DNA of 64,000 bases from an uncultured Aquimarina sp. (GCA_947492105.1 CANLMN010000009.1:62001-126000), one strand, 5' to 3'; shown: positions 28,601-36,320, counted from the stretch's first letter. Notes: generated from the sequence alone by a model not told the origin. Numbers and translations are program-made.

Positions 28601-28986
28601 TGCCTTTTAATCTGCACCAGATTATAGGTACCAGGCTCACCACCTACAAAGGTGTAATGATATATAAGATCTGATTCATAATCTTCTATAATGATCTTAT
28701 TTTTTTGATGCTTATAGTTTATTTTTTCTGAAACAACTACAGCTTCATCTCCTATAGATAAATAAGGTAGCTCTACAATATTACCATTATCATTCTGCCA
28801 GAAAAAACTATCTTCTTCTTTATCAATCCTTACATATTGATCATAATTACAATGCCATATATTACCTATACAGGTATCTCTATCGATTGCAGAAAAGAAA
28901 TTACGTTTCCATAGTAATGGGATAGGACCAGATAGGCTAAAATCTTCTTCGTGTATGGTTACTTCGCCGGTTATCAGGTTGATCAT
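25618..28986 (-). CDS. Rhs-repeat polymorphic toxin, T6SS cargo
   Basis: 1122 residues. It starts with the RHS N-terminal (DUF6531-type) segment (INLITGEVTIHEEDFSLSGP, then IPLLWKRNFFS) and has no PAAR domain, which is encoded separately upstream. Residues about 120-950 are YD/Rhs repeats (YDALGRR, YDSMGAL, YRYDALGNL) that form a cocoon. The core ends at the conserved border RYYSPDTGTYISQDPIGLAG, then GAALYSYVQDVNSWVDVFGL. The variable toxin (about 1005-1122) contains GNHHVPQKALA (His1029-His1030) and LPDAEHAEIT (Asp1060, His1063), a layout like HNH/Endonuclease VII-fold nuclease toxins. I infer a DNase, not proven. PAAR, TPR and VgrG genes precede it and an immunity gene follows. Confidence 0.88.
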   Translation of the reverse strand: MINLITGEVTIHEEDFSLSGPIPLLWKRNFFSAIDRDTCIGNIWHCNYDQYVRIDKEEDSFFWQNDNGNIVELPYLSIGDEAVVVSEKINYKHQKNKIIIEDYESDLIYHYTFVGGEPGTYNLVQIKRHRFAITFFYDHHGRLTYIIDASGRKIMISKDDQQRILSIELVDDDSPKTLVSYNYNQENQLEEVLDSLGQPAVYQYTNQLLTTIIDRNKNKQFWQYEDAKDGPRCIARWYSNKQLYERFKYEKNKTLTTDARGGITIHFFEKGNIIAVQDANGATEHWEYTIENQVMRYTDALGHNTYYGYDDYGNQTSIRLPNGGSTHYVYENNKLVMAKNAHNALWIWEYDTHGFLTARIGPDNDVTRYEYTDDLLSKIIDANGQDIQLFYNKTDTLEKVVLPNGTETVWQYNTQGQLLAAVSDQQNQVYYKYDPLGRVTQIKAADGNVVALTYDGVGNVIAANDAHHKVTFGYSATGKLQSREENNTKINFGYNQADQLLSITNEHKSIFSFKRDAVGAIIEENGFDGLQRRYSRDAGGRVTSMHTPDDKATRYTYDTLGNISKIIHYDDTQEVFSYDSMGALIAAANPNGKVLLERDTLGRVVKETRDQITIESTYNRLGQRIQLHSSLGAAIAITRNKDGEVLQTKAAQGDSQWQVEINRNILGQEIERNLPGGVVSRWQRDKIGRPIHHSVSAHEKSTMQKKYYWDVNDRLQAIYDELAGSMTRFSHDMFGHLAAAEYQDGSWDYKLPDEIGNLFKNKEKTDQKYGKAGQLLQDDTYTYRYDALGNLTEKESLTETWQYFWTQNGMLASVKRPDNKIVAYTYDALGRRLTKTYNEQTTHYVWDGNVLLHEWVIQAGKTITGVNEAGELVTEIPEDLITWIFEEGSFVPQAKLQNGTSYSIITDHLGTPVEAYDQQGKKVWTSELDIYGKQRKFTGDKTFIPFRYQGQYEDAETGLYYNRFRYYSPDTGTYISQDPIGLAGGAALYSYVQDVNSWVDVFGLSSAYEVDTYNNLKANDVVGDKLGNHHVPQKALAKTQVGGYPQTKLAGDAPAIRLPDAEHAEITRAQSKNKVARSKMSPEDLLKDDIDMLRKHTNAPESSIDKLKKMNKDKYNIDVGCH

Positions 28987-29002
28987 AGTTCTCTTTTAGT
29001 TT

Positions 29003-29581
29003 TTAGCACTTACACCCTTTTACTTTTTTACTTTTTACTTTCTTAAACAGTTTTCCTGCTTTTTTGAGTAAAAACTTGAGTCCTCCTGCCATCAATAATT
29101 TTGTAAGTACTCCCATCAAATCTGGAACTTGTGGCCCGCCTACAAAAACAGGATTTCCCATGGGTAAAGGAATTGATGTAGAACTTGGCAAGTACTTTTC
29201 GGGAGAACCCAATGGAATTCCTATACAACTACAGGTCATTAAATTATTGGTAGCTACACTAAAATAAGAGCCATCTGCCTTTACAGTCTTACTACCATAA
29301 AATTGAATCCCCTCGTGATCTATCAAGGGCATTGTTGCTGGAAAAAAACCTGCTCCCATAGGGATATGTTTTGTGGTTCCTAATGTTGCCATAGTGCCAG
29401 CATTAGATCTTTTTTGTTTATTAATATGCACTAAAGATCCTAAGACAGGTAAATAATCCATGGGATCCATTATAATACCTATAAAAGGGTGTGGCATAGG
29501 GACGCCCACTGCAGGAGGGATATTGACTAGATGAATATCAGTCCCCATAACTATATTTAAATGCTTTGATGCCAGTAACAT
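29003..29581 (-). CDS. PAAR-like spike-tip protein
   Basis: 192 residues. Repeated short beta-strand turns around Pro/Gly and His (PPAVGVPMPHPFIGIIMDPM, TMATLGTTKHIPMGAGFFPA, TNNLMTCSCIGIPLGSPEKY, IPLPMGNPVFVGGPQVPDLM) give the PAAR-like metal-bound cone that caps VgrG. A hydrophobic helix and a Lys-rich tail (FLLKKAGKLFKKVKSKKVKG) end in CKC. It lies 16 bases upstream of the rhs gene, so it probably links the Rhs toxin to the T6SS spike, acting in place of a PAAR domain fused to Rhs. Confidence 0.78.
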   Translation of the reverse strand: MLLASKHLNIVMGTDIHLVNIPPAVGVPMPHPFIGIIMDPMDYLPVLGSLVHINKQKRSNAGTMATLGTTKHIPMGAGFFPATMPLIDHEGIQFYGSKTVKADGSYFSVATNNLMTCSCIGIPLGSPEKYLPSSTSIPLPMGNPVFVGGPQVPDLMGVLTKLLMAGGLKFLLKKAGKLFKKVKSKKVKGCKC

Positions 29582-29591
29582 ACTTTTATCT

Positions 29592-30911
29592 TTAGGTGAT
29601 TAATAGCTGTTGATATACTTCTTCTTGAGAGAGATCTTTCCATTGTTCTCCCCAAATTTGAGTTGCATACTCTTCGATATTTTTTGTTAATTTTTCATTT
29701 TTGTTTTCATCAGCATATTCATATAGTTTGATACATATAAGTAACATTGATGAAAATTTCTGTGTGGTCTGATCTACTTTTTTTCCTTCTTCATAGGCTT
29801 GTTGTAATAGCTCATAAGCTTCTCCTTTTTTATAATCTCTTGCAGCAACATAAGCTGCTTGTCGGCATGCTTCTATTTGCATCATTATATTGTTTTGAGA
29901 TTTTGCTTCGGCTGCTGTTTTTATATAATATTCTAGTGCTTTGGTATAGTCTTTTTTATACAAATAAGTGGATGCTTGTATATTATAGGACTGCAACAAT
30001 ACTATCGGTGCAGACGGATCTTGCTCATTGATACCTTCGATACTTGTATCTTCTGCTTTTTCAAACAAATCCATAGCTTTTTGAAACTTTTTTAATTGAT
30101 ACAAAGCGCTACCATGAGCTATTAATACGGTAGCTTCTATACTCTTTAGATTGGTTTCTTTTGCTATTTTTACCCCCTCGCTACCCCAATATTGTATTTG
30201 TTCTTCGTTCCCATCATTAGTAGCTTCTGCCATGTTTAACAAACATAAATTTACTCCTACAGCAGGATTATTAGTATCTCCAGAAGAAACTATTTCTCTT
30301 ATCGCTTCATTCATTTTGAGATCTGGTACTAATATCGCTTCATTGATATACTTTGGCATATCCCTAAACCTTTGACTTGATTCTAGATCAACCACCATTA
30401 ATTTGAGGTTCGATGGCAGAATTTTCAAGCTTTTTTTTACCCATTCTGCAAACGCACTGGTACCTCTATATGCTTGGGGCATTACATTAAGAACCAAAAT
30501 TATTTTTGGATCTATTGCAGTTGCAAAAGAAGACATACACTTAATGAATGTCCATTCGCTATTTTCTTTACGGATATTATGATACGGAGTATCGTCCCAA
30601 TCTGGCAATACATTGGCATGTGCTACTTCATCTCTTGATTTTTGATCATTCCATAATGTAATCCAACTATGAACAAGATCTTTTCCATAATCTTCCACTC
30701 CTATAAACGGTTGTTCAAAATTAAGAAACAGCTCTGTTAATTTACCATGTTCTGATGCCTCTAGCATGCTAAAAGCCTTTACCATTCGCACCTCATCTTT
30801 TTTTACCAACCAGCGCACTAATTGAGTTTGTGGGGTCACTGTATCTACCCATTTTTTTTGCATTTGGGCTATTCGATAAGTAATGGCATTCTCTTCTTTG
30901 AACGTACTCAT
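29592..30911 (-). CDS. TPR protein between VgrG and PAAR, candidate effector-loading adaptor
   Basis: 439 residues, no signal peptide. Residues about 1-210 form a domain I do not recognise; it contains KIILVLNVMP and NLKLMVVDLESSQRFRDMP, strand-loop segments like an alpha/beta fold. Residues about 215-405 are tetratricopeptide repeats (HGSALYQLKKFQKAMDLFEK, SYNIQASTYLYKKDYTKALE, YVAARDYKKGEAYELLQQAY). It begins four bases after vgrG and ends 10 bases before the PAAR gene. In other T6SS classes this slot holds dedicated chaperones (DUF4123, DUF1795, DUF2169), none of which this resembles. A loading role for PAAR/Rhs is inference from order. Confidence 0.7.
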   Translation of the reverse strand: MSTFKEENAITYRIAQMQKKWVDTVTPQTQLVRWLVKKDEVRMVKAFSMLEASEHGKLTELFLNFEQPFIGVEDYGKDLVHSWITLWNDQKSRDEVAHANVLPDWDDTPYHNIRKENSEWTFIKCMSSFATAIDPKIILVLNVMPQAYRGTSAFAEWVKKSLKILPSNLKLMVVDLESSQRFRDMPKYINEAILVPDLKMNEAIREIVSSGDTNNPAVGVNLCLLNMAEATNDGNEEQIQYWGSEGVKIAKETNLKSIEATVLIAHGSALYQLKKFQKAMDLFEKAEDTSIEGINEQDPSAPIVLLQSYNIQASTYLYKKDYTKALEYYIKTAAEAKSQNNIMMQIEACRQAAYVAARDYKKGEAYELLQQAYEEGKKVDQTTQKFSSMLLICIKLYEYADENKNEKLTKNIEEYATQIWGEQWKDLSQEEVYQQLLIT

Positions 30912-30915
30912 CCTA

Positions 30916-32670
30916 TTAGTTTAGGTTTACCATTCCACCTTTTACATTTGTCATAGCTGTACCATTGATATCTACTGTAGCTTGTGCCTCGAGACTATAT
31001 TTGGTATGCTTTTCTTCTTTTGTTTTTGAAGAAACAGTCATGTTTGCATTACTTATAAGCTCTAACTTGCTCTTCGCGGTATTTGTAATTTCTTTAGAAT
31101 TAACATCCACATTATTATCCCCTTTGAGTGTAATTTTTTCTTCGGCATTAAGTGTAATTTCTTTAGAGTTCATCGTAATACTTTTGGGAGCCGAGATAGT
31201 AATGGTTTCGTCTCCATTAAGCGTAATTGTGTTTCCACTAGGGTCACTCACTGTTATTTTTCCTTGGCCCTCACTATCATCAAAAGTAATTGTGCTACCA
31301 GTACGTGTAGTAAGACTTTTTATTTTGTTTCCGTCTAATCCTCCTGCTCCAGTAGTACCGCTAAACAGACTTCCCATCACAAAAGGGCGATTTGGATCAC
31401 TGTAACGAAATCCAACCATAACTTGGTCATCTACTTCTGGGATATGTACAAACCCTCTATTGGTACCAACCAGGTCACTTTTACCTGCATCTGGAGACAT
31501 CACTCTGAGCCAAGAGGTTTTCATCTCTCCTGATTGCCACTGAAACTGCACCTGTATTCTTCCTTTTTTCTTGGGATCCTCGTTAGAAACTACAGTAGCA
31601 ATCTGTGGCTGTGCTACCGGAAACGATACTCCTGGTTCCGGCAAAACCTCTACCCCAGAAGAAATTGCTTTAAATTGATTACTATATTCTTTAGTCCCAG
31701 TTGCATCATGTGTAATCTCTGTGATGATATACTCTCCATAGTTTTTTATATCAAAAGCCCCATTATCATATTTTGCAGAAGTTACTTTAATTACAGAACC
31801 TACGGTAAGACCTTGTTTCGTACTGTTTGCAGAAAGAACATTAGCCTCTGCCACGGCACTTCCTTGTTTATTACTAAGCATACTATCTATCTCACTCTTA
31901 TCCTTTACTCTAGCGGATGAAAATCCATTAGCCTCAATCTTAAAAAGATCCTTTGAAGCATTAAAAGCAAAAGATCCTAGCTCATTCAATCCTACTACAG
32001 TACCTTTTGTTTTTGATTCATTCTTTTTGTCATCTAGAGCGTTATAAGAAAAGTGGTTATAACTATTTGCTTTTGTTTCTATGGATACATTAATTGTATT
32101 CATATCCCTACCATACTCTATAGGTATAGCTGATTCTAGAGCAGGTTTTCCAAAAACAAGTTTTACCCCATCATAATACAACCATTCGTTATATTGTTTT
32201 GCCAAACGTTGTATAAACTGGAAATGACTTTCTTGATATTGCGCTTGGTATTCTATAGGGGTGGTAAATACGGGTGCTACCGCTGCTTGTACCCCAGCTG
32301 CTTTAACCGTATCATTTACAATAGTAGCTAAATCTTTTTCTAACCATGAATGTACATGTTCCCCTCCTTCTAATAGAATAGTTTTAGAGTATCCACTTAC
32401 TAATAACTGCCCACTATGACCATTATTATGAATCAATTGAACATTAGTGACAACGCCTAAAAATTCTTTTTCATCAAAATTTATGACCACAGGTTTACCT
32501 AACCATTCCTTTGATTTATCTAATGTGTAACTACCAGTGCTTTCTATGATAGAATCATCTACTGTTATTTCGAAAGAGTGGTGATCATTTATTATTTGAG
32601 TAAGTGATACATGTTCAAAATTTGAAAGTCGACTTCCGTCTATACTAAGGGTAGTTTTTGGCTCTATCAT
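30916..32670 (-). CDS. vgrG: T6SS spike protein VgrG (TssI)
   Basis: 584 residues. The gp27-like N-terminal part is residues about 1-340 (HVHSWLEKDLATIVNDTVKA, QAQYQESHFQFIQRLAKQYN). The gp5 OB-fold follows (KKKGRIQVQFQWQSGEMKTS, WLRVMSPDAG, HIPEVDDQVMVGFRYSDPNR), then a C-terminal beta-helix of short repeats (GNTITLNGDETITISAPKSI to SNANMTVSS). No effector domain is fused to the end, so cargo must attach through the PAAR protein or adaptor. It is at the head of the VgrG-TPR-PAAR-Rhs-immunity unit. Confidence 0.93.
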   Translation of the reverse strand: MIEPKTTLSIDGSRLSNFEHVSLTQIINDHHSFEITVDDSIIESTGSYTLDKSKEWLGKPVVINFDEKEFLGVVTNVQLIHNNGHSGQLLVSGYSKTILLEGGEHVHSWLEKDLATIVNDTVKAAGVQAAVAPVFTTPIEYQAQYQESHFQFIQRLAKQYNEWLYYDGVKLVFGKPALESAIPIEYGRDMNTINVSIETKANSYNHFSYNALDDKKNESKTKGTVVGLNELGSFAFNASKDLFKIEANGFSSARVKDKSEIDSMLSNKQGSAVAEANVLSANSTKQGLTVGSVIKVTSAKYDNGAFDIKNYGEYIITEITHDATGTKEYSNQFKAISSGVEVLPEPGVSFPVAQPQIATVVSNEDPKKKGRIQVQFQWQSGEMKTSWLRVMSPDAGKSDLVGTNRGFVHIPEVDDQVMVGFRYSDPNRPFVMGSLFSGTTGAGGLDGNKIKSLTTRTGSTITFDDSEGQGKITVSDPSGNTITLNGDETITISAPKSITMNSKEITLNAEEKITLKGDNNVDVNSKEITNTAKSKLELISNANMTVSSKTKEEKHTKYSLEAQATVDINGTAMTNVKGGMVNLN

Positions 32671-32745
32671 AATATATTTTTTACATAAAAAATCTATTTT
32701 ACAATTCTAAAAGCGTGATAATTGGTGCTGTTCTTTTTAGCTATT

Positions 32746-33006
32746 TTACAACTTATCTTGATTAAGTCTTATTAAGGATTCTACAAATTTATAATCTATT
32801 TTATTTGAATTATATAGGTAGTACACCCAACCTTTATTACTAACATTAACACTTAATGTTAGAATCCTGTGATCTAAGTCTAAAGTTCTACGAAAGTTTT
32901 CAAAGGATGCCTTTGTTAATTTAGGAAAAACTGCGAAGCCCGATCCTCTTTCTCCCAATTCATCAGTAATATCTTCTGATTTTGAATATTCATTAAATAT
33001 TTTCAT
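32746..33006 (-). CDS. Small hypothetical protein upstream of vgrG
   Basis: 86 residues, cytoplasmic by appearance. It contains ERGSGFAVFPKLTKASFENF, then RRTLDLDHRILTLSVNVS and GWVYYLYNSNKIDYKF: an alpha/beta sandwich of modest size. I do not recognise the family. It is on the same strand as vgrG, 75 bases upstream, and downstream of the broken lipoprotein gene. It could be an orphan immunity protein or part of the vgrG unit; there is no direct evidence for either. Confidence 0.55.
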   Translation of the reverse strand: MKIFNEYSKSEDITDELGERGSGFAVFPKLTKASFENFRRTLDLDHRILTLSVNVSNKGWVYYLYNSNKIDYKFVESLIRLNQDKL

Positions 33007-33392
33007 ATACTTTGTTTTTTTTTACAAACATGCTATCACTGATTGGCTTTATCTTAGAGTATTGAGTACTCATTAATAGATATTAAGAAATCATCAAAAA
33101 AATAGCTCTTAATCAATTGTTTGACTTTTTTAATTTAGGAGTCTCTTAATTAGACAATCTATTTATCAGACTTTTTTTATTGAAAATCAATATTTAGTAC
33201 TAATTGTTATTTTTCTTATTTACATTATTTGGCTTCATATAAAAAAATTTAATAGCTTCTATTGTTTTTAACATATCAACAGAAGCCATATTATTCATAA
33301 AACTGAACAGTTTCATAAGCTCCTATCGGTTTTATAACATGAATGATTTCTTGCTTTATGCTTTGCATTTCTTTGCTTGCAACCTGATAATC

Positions 33393-33965
33393 TTAAGCAA
33401 AAACCAGAAATATCTTATCTTCTTGATACACCCATATCCAATTGATGGTTTTAAAATGAATCGACACTCCTTCATATTTTTTTTAAGCTCTCGAAACAGG
33501 ATTTTGCTTTTTTGGGATCTTCAAAATTCCATTGTTCTAGTAAAATACGGCTTGGATGTTTATCCTCCCGCGGTTCTAAACAGGAATAAAAAAAACAGAA
33601 GGTACCTCTAAAAAATTTTTGTTTTCAAAATCTTTGGCCAGTGTTTGCAGGAATCCTTTAGTTTTACTTAATTCTCGCATTTTTTTAAAGTCTCTAAACT
33701 CATTAGGATCTTTGTCAAATTTATATCCTTTAAAACCTGAAAGTAGACTTTTATTAATTGTTGTTACTTTTTCTAACCTGCTACTCGTAATGCTATCATA
33801 AAAAATATGAAAAACCTTTATAGAATCTTTATTTTCGATAGCTGATTTTTCTTGAGCAACTATTTTTTGTTTAACAACCACTTGTTCTGTTACAGTAGGC
33901 TTCGCGTCTTTTTTACAATTTGTAAATACAAAAAGTAGTATCCAGCAATTTATAACTATCTTCAT
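33393..33965 (-). pseudogene. Lipoprotein (probable periplasmic immunity protein), two frameshifts
   Basis: The intact part (33576-33965) starts MKIVINCWILLFVFTNCKKD, with a lipobox at FTNC. It reads on to NKNFLEVPSVFF, where a frameshift in an eight-base A/T run (33588-33595) diverts it to a stop. In the shifted frame the protein continues YSCLEPREDKHPSRILLEQW, then NFEDPKKAKSCFESLKK. A second shift in another eight-base run (33477-33484) restores the first frame: YEGVSIHFKTINWIWVYQED, KIFLVFA, stop at 33393. One shift is -1 and the other +1. The reconstructed protein is about 190 residues. It directly follows the broken YkuD-like gene, so the two look like a dead effector-immunity pair. Confidence 0.75.
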
Positions 33966-34064
33966 ATTCTTAACATTTTATAGTTTTACCAATAGTGGTT
34001 TTATTGCTGCTTGATATACTATCTCAGCTAATCGATTATCACTAACATATTATAAATAAATAGA

Positions 34065-34481
34065 TTATGATAAATTTTTAATTAACGTATTAAATCGATC
34101 CCATTCACCAACACCACAAACTTCTATGCACCCTATTGATCCAAAGTTTCCTGATTCGGGGTATTTAGGACCTCTATGCACAAAAAACCAGCATATACTC
34201 GCCATGCCATCTCATCCATCGTAGTTATACAATCCCAGCTCAGCGTGTATGACTGAGTATGTTTCAGTCCAACCACATGTGCATTATTTTTTTGTTCTCT
34301 TTATTCCGAAGCGAATTGCCTCAAAATCTTCTTCAATATTGTTTCCTAATTTATTTTTTCCACTGACTTTAACCTTGTACAAAGGAATTAGATATTTTTT
34401 TCTTTGCGGTCTGTATGGGTAACTCGTAAGTTTTGCTGTCCCAACTTTAGTCTTGGTAACTGTTACTAGTACTTTTTGCAT
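34065..34481 (-). pseudogene. YkuD-like (L,D-transpeptidase-fold) T6SS effector candidate, two frameshifts
   Basis: An open piece (34284-34481) starts MQKVLVTVTKTKVGTAKLTS and ends FEAIRFGIKRTKK at a stop beside a seven-base A/T run (34287-34293). In the next frame the protein goes on NNAHVVGLKHTQSYTLSWDC, then ITTMDEMAWRVYAG. At a six-base run (34192-34197) it shifts back: FFVHRGPKYPESGNFGSIGC, IEVCGVGEWDRFNTLIKNLS, stop at 34065. The H-x-G-P...S-x-G-C-I-E layout is that of YkuD-type catalytic centres, suggesting a peptidoglycan-directed enzyme. The reconstructed length is about 138 residues with no signal peptide, as expected of T6SS cargo. Confidence 0.65.
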
Positions 34482-34677
34482 ATTATTTTTTCTGTTTCAT
34501 TACTATCAATAGTATCATGAAAAATGTAATTAATTTTAGATAGCATTTTAATTACTGACAAATATGCTTTGATAAACAACTATTTGCTTTCTTTTGAATG
34601 TTTATACTTCATTTTGGACTCCTCTCTTATTTACCACTAATAACTCCAAGTGTTCTACTTCTACATTCATGTTGTAA

Positions 34678-35031
34678 CTATGATTTTACATAGTGATTTG
34701 GCAACATTTTTTCGCCTATCCACATTTGAAATCTACTTATACAAAAACAAACAATTAGCATTGGTATTATTGTTTCGTTACAAGCACTCCAAATACTACT
34801 AAATAAATTCACTACTTTAAAATCATCGTTATCATCAATTATAAACACAAAATATCTCCCTATACTTATTAATAAAACAGCAAAACCAAATATGCTAAAT
34901 AATCTTCCAAATACTGCCTTTGTTTAACAAAGTAAAGATGATCCAATAACTCTATACAAAAAGCATACAAATACAAAACAGCACATGACAAAAAAAATAT
35001 TACCCAATATGTTTATTGCATGAAATTTCAT
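34678..35031 (-). pseudogene. Small multi-pass membrane protein with in-frame stop
   Basis: From ATG at 35031 the frame reads MKFHAINILGNIFFVMCCFV, then FVCFLYRVIGSSLLC (one transmembrane helix). It meets TAA at 34924-34926, then continues in the same frame TKAVFGRLFSIFGFAVLLIS, IGRYFVFIIDDNDDFKVVNL, ETIIPMLIVCFCISRFQMWI, ending at TAG 34678-34680. The whole would be about 117 residues with three hydrophobic helices. It follows the lipoprotein of the metzincin pair. It could be an immunity protein or an accessory membrane protein; two separate short genes are less likely because the second part has no good start. Confidence 0.55.
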
Positions 35032-35134
35032 TACATCTAATAAATATTATCATTTCTCTTATACTCGTCGATCAAAAAAAACACCAATCGTACCTTCTTA
35101 AAATTATCATTTCGCATCTTTGGTAATAGATTTA

Positions 35135-35482
35135 TTATTCTAAAAAAAACAAAGAAACATTATCTATATCCAAAGGTTTCCAATTACCTAATGTAAACTG
35201 AGCATCATCTGGATAAAAATCAATAGCAACATTTACTATTTTTTGATTCTTAAAATCGTTATAGTGTATCTTTTTACCAGAAAAATCTATCATATATAAA
35301 GAAAAAGAAAGGTTGTCCTTTTGACTAATTTTTCTTAATCGATTTATGGCCAATATTTCCTCATCTACAGTTTCGCTATGTACTAATTGCTCCCAGCCAC
35401 TCTTTATATTACTCATCGTCTTTTCTTGATTATTACATGAAAAAAAAACCATCATTATTAAAAAGGCAATAAATTTTCTCAT
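35135..35482 (-). CDS. Lipoprotein, probable immunity partner of the metzincin
   Basis: 115 residues. MRKFIAFLIMMVFFSCNNQE has a lipobox (FFSC), so the protein should be anchored to a membrane facing the periplasm. The mature part has no recognised domain: a helical start (GWEQLVHSETVDEEILAINR) and a beta-rich end (VNVAIDFYPDDAQFTLGNWK). It begins 92 bases after the metalloprotease gene. Periplasmic lipoproteins placed directly after T6SS effectors commonly protect the producer from a periplasm-acting toxin; here that is inferred from order. Confidence 0.7.
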   Translation of the reverse strand: MRKFIAFLIMMVFFSCNNQEKTMSNIKSGWEQLVHSETVDEEILAINRLRKISQKDNLSFSLYMIDFSGKKIHYNDFKNQKIVNVAIDFYPDDAQFTLGNWKPLDIDNVSLFFLE

Positions 35483-35574
35483 GACATTTGAAAGACTTTT
35501 ATTCGATTCATAATTTTTAACAATAAATCTGAAAGATTATATAAAACCCTATAAACAAACTATTTAATCAAAAT

Positions 35575-36234
35575 TTATTTTATGTTCTTCTCTTTCAAAA
35601 CCTTGTTCAACCACCTGACAAACATATAATTATGCCTACTAAAAACGACTTCTCCTCTATTCATTATCGAATCATAAACTCTTGAATGTGCTGATCCTAC
35701 TTTGTATTCATCAGGAAGCCCCAACATATGACCAAATTCATGTACGACACCTCTCTGATAGGTATTGAATCCTTTGTATACAAAATTCACATCCTCGCTA
35801 TCTAACTTTACAGTTCCTAAAATTGGATCAACACTACTTGTGCTAAAAGCACCTTTTTTGATCTTTTCTACTAGTATCTCCCAATGCTCTGAAATACTCC
35901 ACCCTCCACTCCAAGTATCAAATCTCATTTCTAGTGTTATTCGTCTACCCTTTGATAACATTTTTAATAATTTATTTCCTCCCCAAATTTGGTCTATTTG
36001 GGTTTTAAAATCTTTTATAAATGTCATCTTTTCATTAGCTGACCATCTTGCTACATCTGAATCAACAAAAAGAAACTGCAATTTCATAAAAAGAACTAAA
36101 ACATAATGTCCATTTATTTTCTTAATGAAGTATATATCATAAGCATCATTTACACCAGTACCAAACAAACCTATAGAGCCTGAGCTATAGTCTGTCTCTT
36201 TTGCTATTAAAGTTTCTCCTGATCTTAATTTCAT
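35575..36234 (-). CDS. Metzincin-type zinc metalloprotease, candidate T6SS effector
   Basis: 219 residues, no signal peptide. The zinc site is RGVVHEFGHMLGLPDEY: His165 and His169 as ligands, Glu166 as catalytic base, Gly172, and Asp175 where the third ligand of HExxHxxGxxH/D enzymes sits. YDSIMNRGE around Met191 looks like a metzincin Met-turn. The N-terminal 150 residues (IYFIKKINGHYVLVLFMKLQ, GGNKLLKMLSKGRRITLEMR) show no known domain. It lies just downstream of the Hcp gene and upstream of a small lipoprotein, the typical arrangement for an Hcp-carried effector and its immunity protein. The target is unknown: peptidoglycan peptide stems or envelope proteins are both possible. Confidence 0.75.
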   Translation of the reverse strand: MKLRSGETLIAKETDYSSGSIGLFGTGVNDAYDIYFIKKINGHYVLVLFMKLQFLFVDSDVARWSANEKMTFIKDFKTQIDQIWGGNKLLKMLSKGRRITLEMRFDTWSGGWSISEHWEILVEKIKKGAFSTSSVDPILGTVKLDSEDVNFVYKGFNTYQRGVVHEFGHMLGLPDEYKVGSAHSRVYDSIMNRGEVVFSRHNYMFVRWLNKVLKEKNIK

Positions 36235-36264
36235 AAAATATTTTAAATAAATTAGTGATCATTC

Positions 36265-36313
36265 AAACAAGAAAAAGAGTAAACCTTTTAATATGACTAA
36301 GGCTTACTCTTTT
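36265..36313 (-). terminator. Hairpin terminator after tssD
   Basis: On the minus strand AAAAGAGTAAGCCTT pairs with AAGGTTTACTCTTTTT and is followed by a T-rich tail. It starts about eight bases after the tssD stop. Partial termination here would give far more Hcp transcript than effector transcript, which fits the high demand for tube protein. Confidence 0.75.
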
Positions 36314-36320
36314 ACATAAT

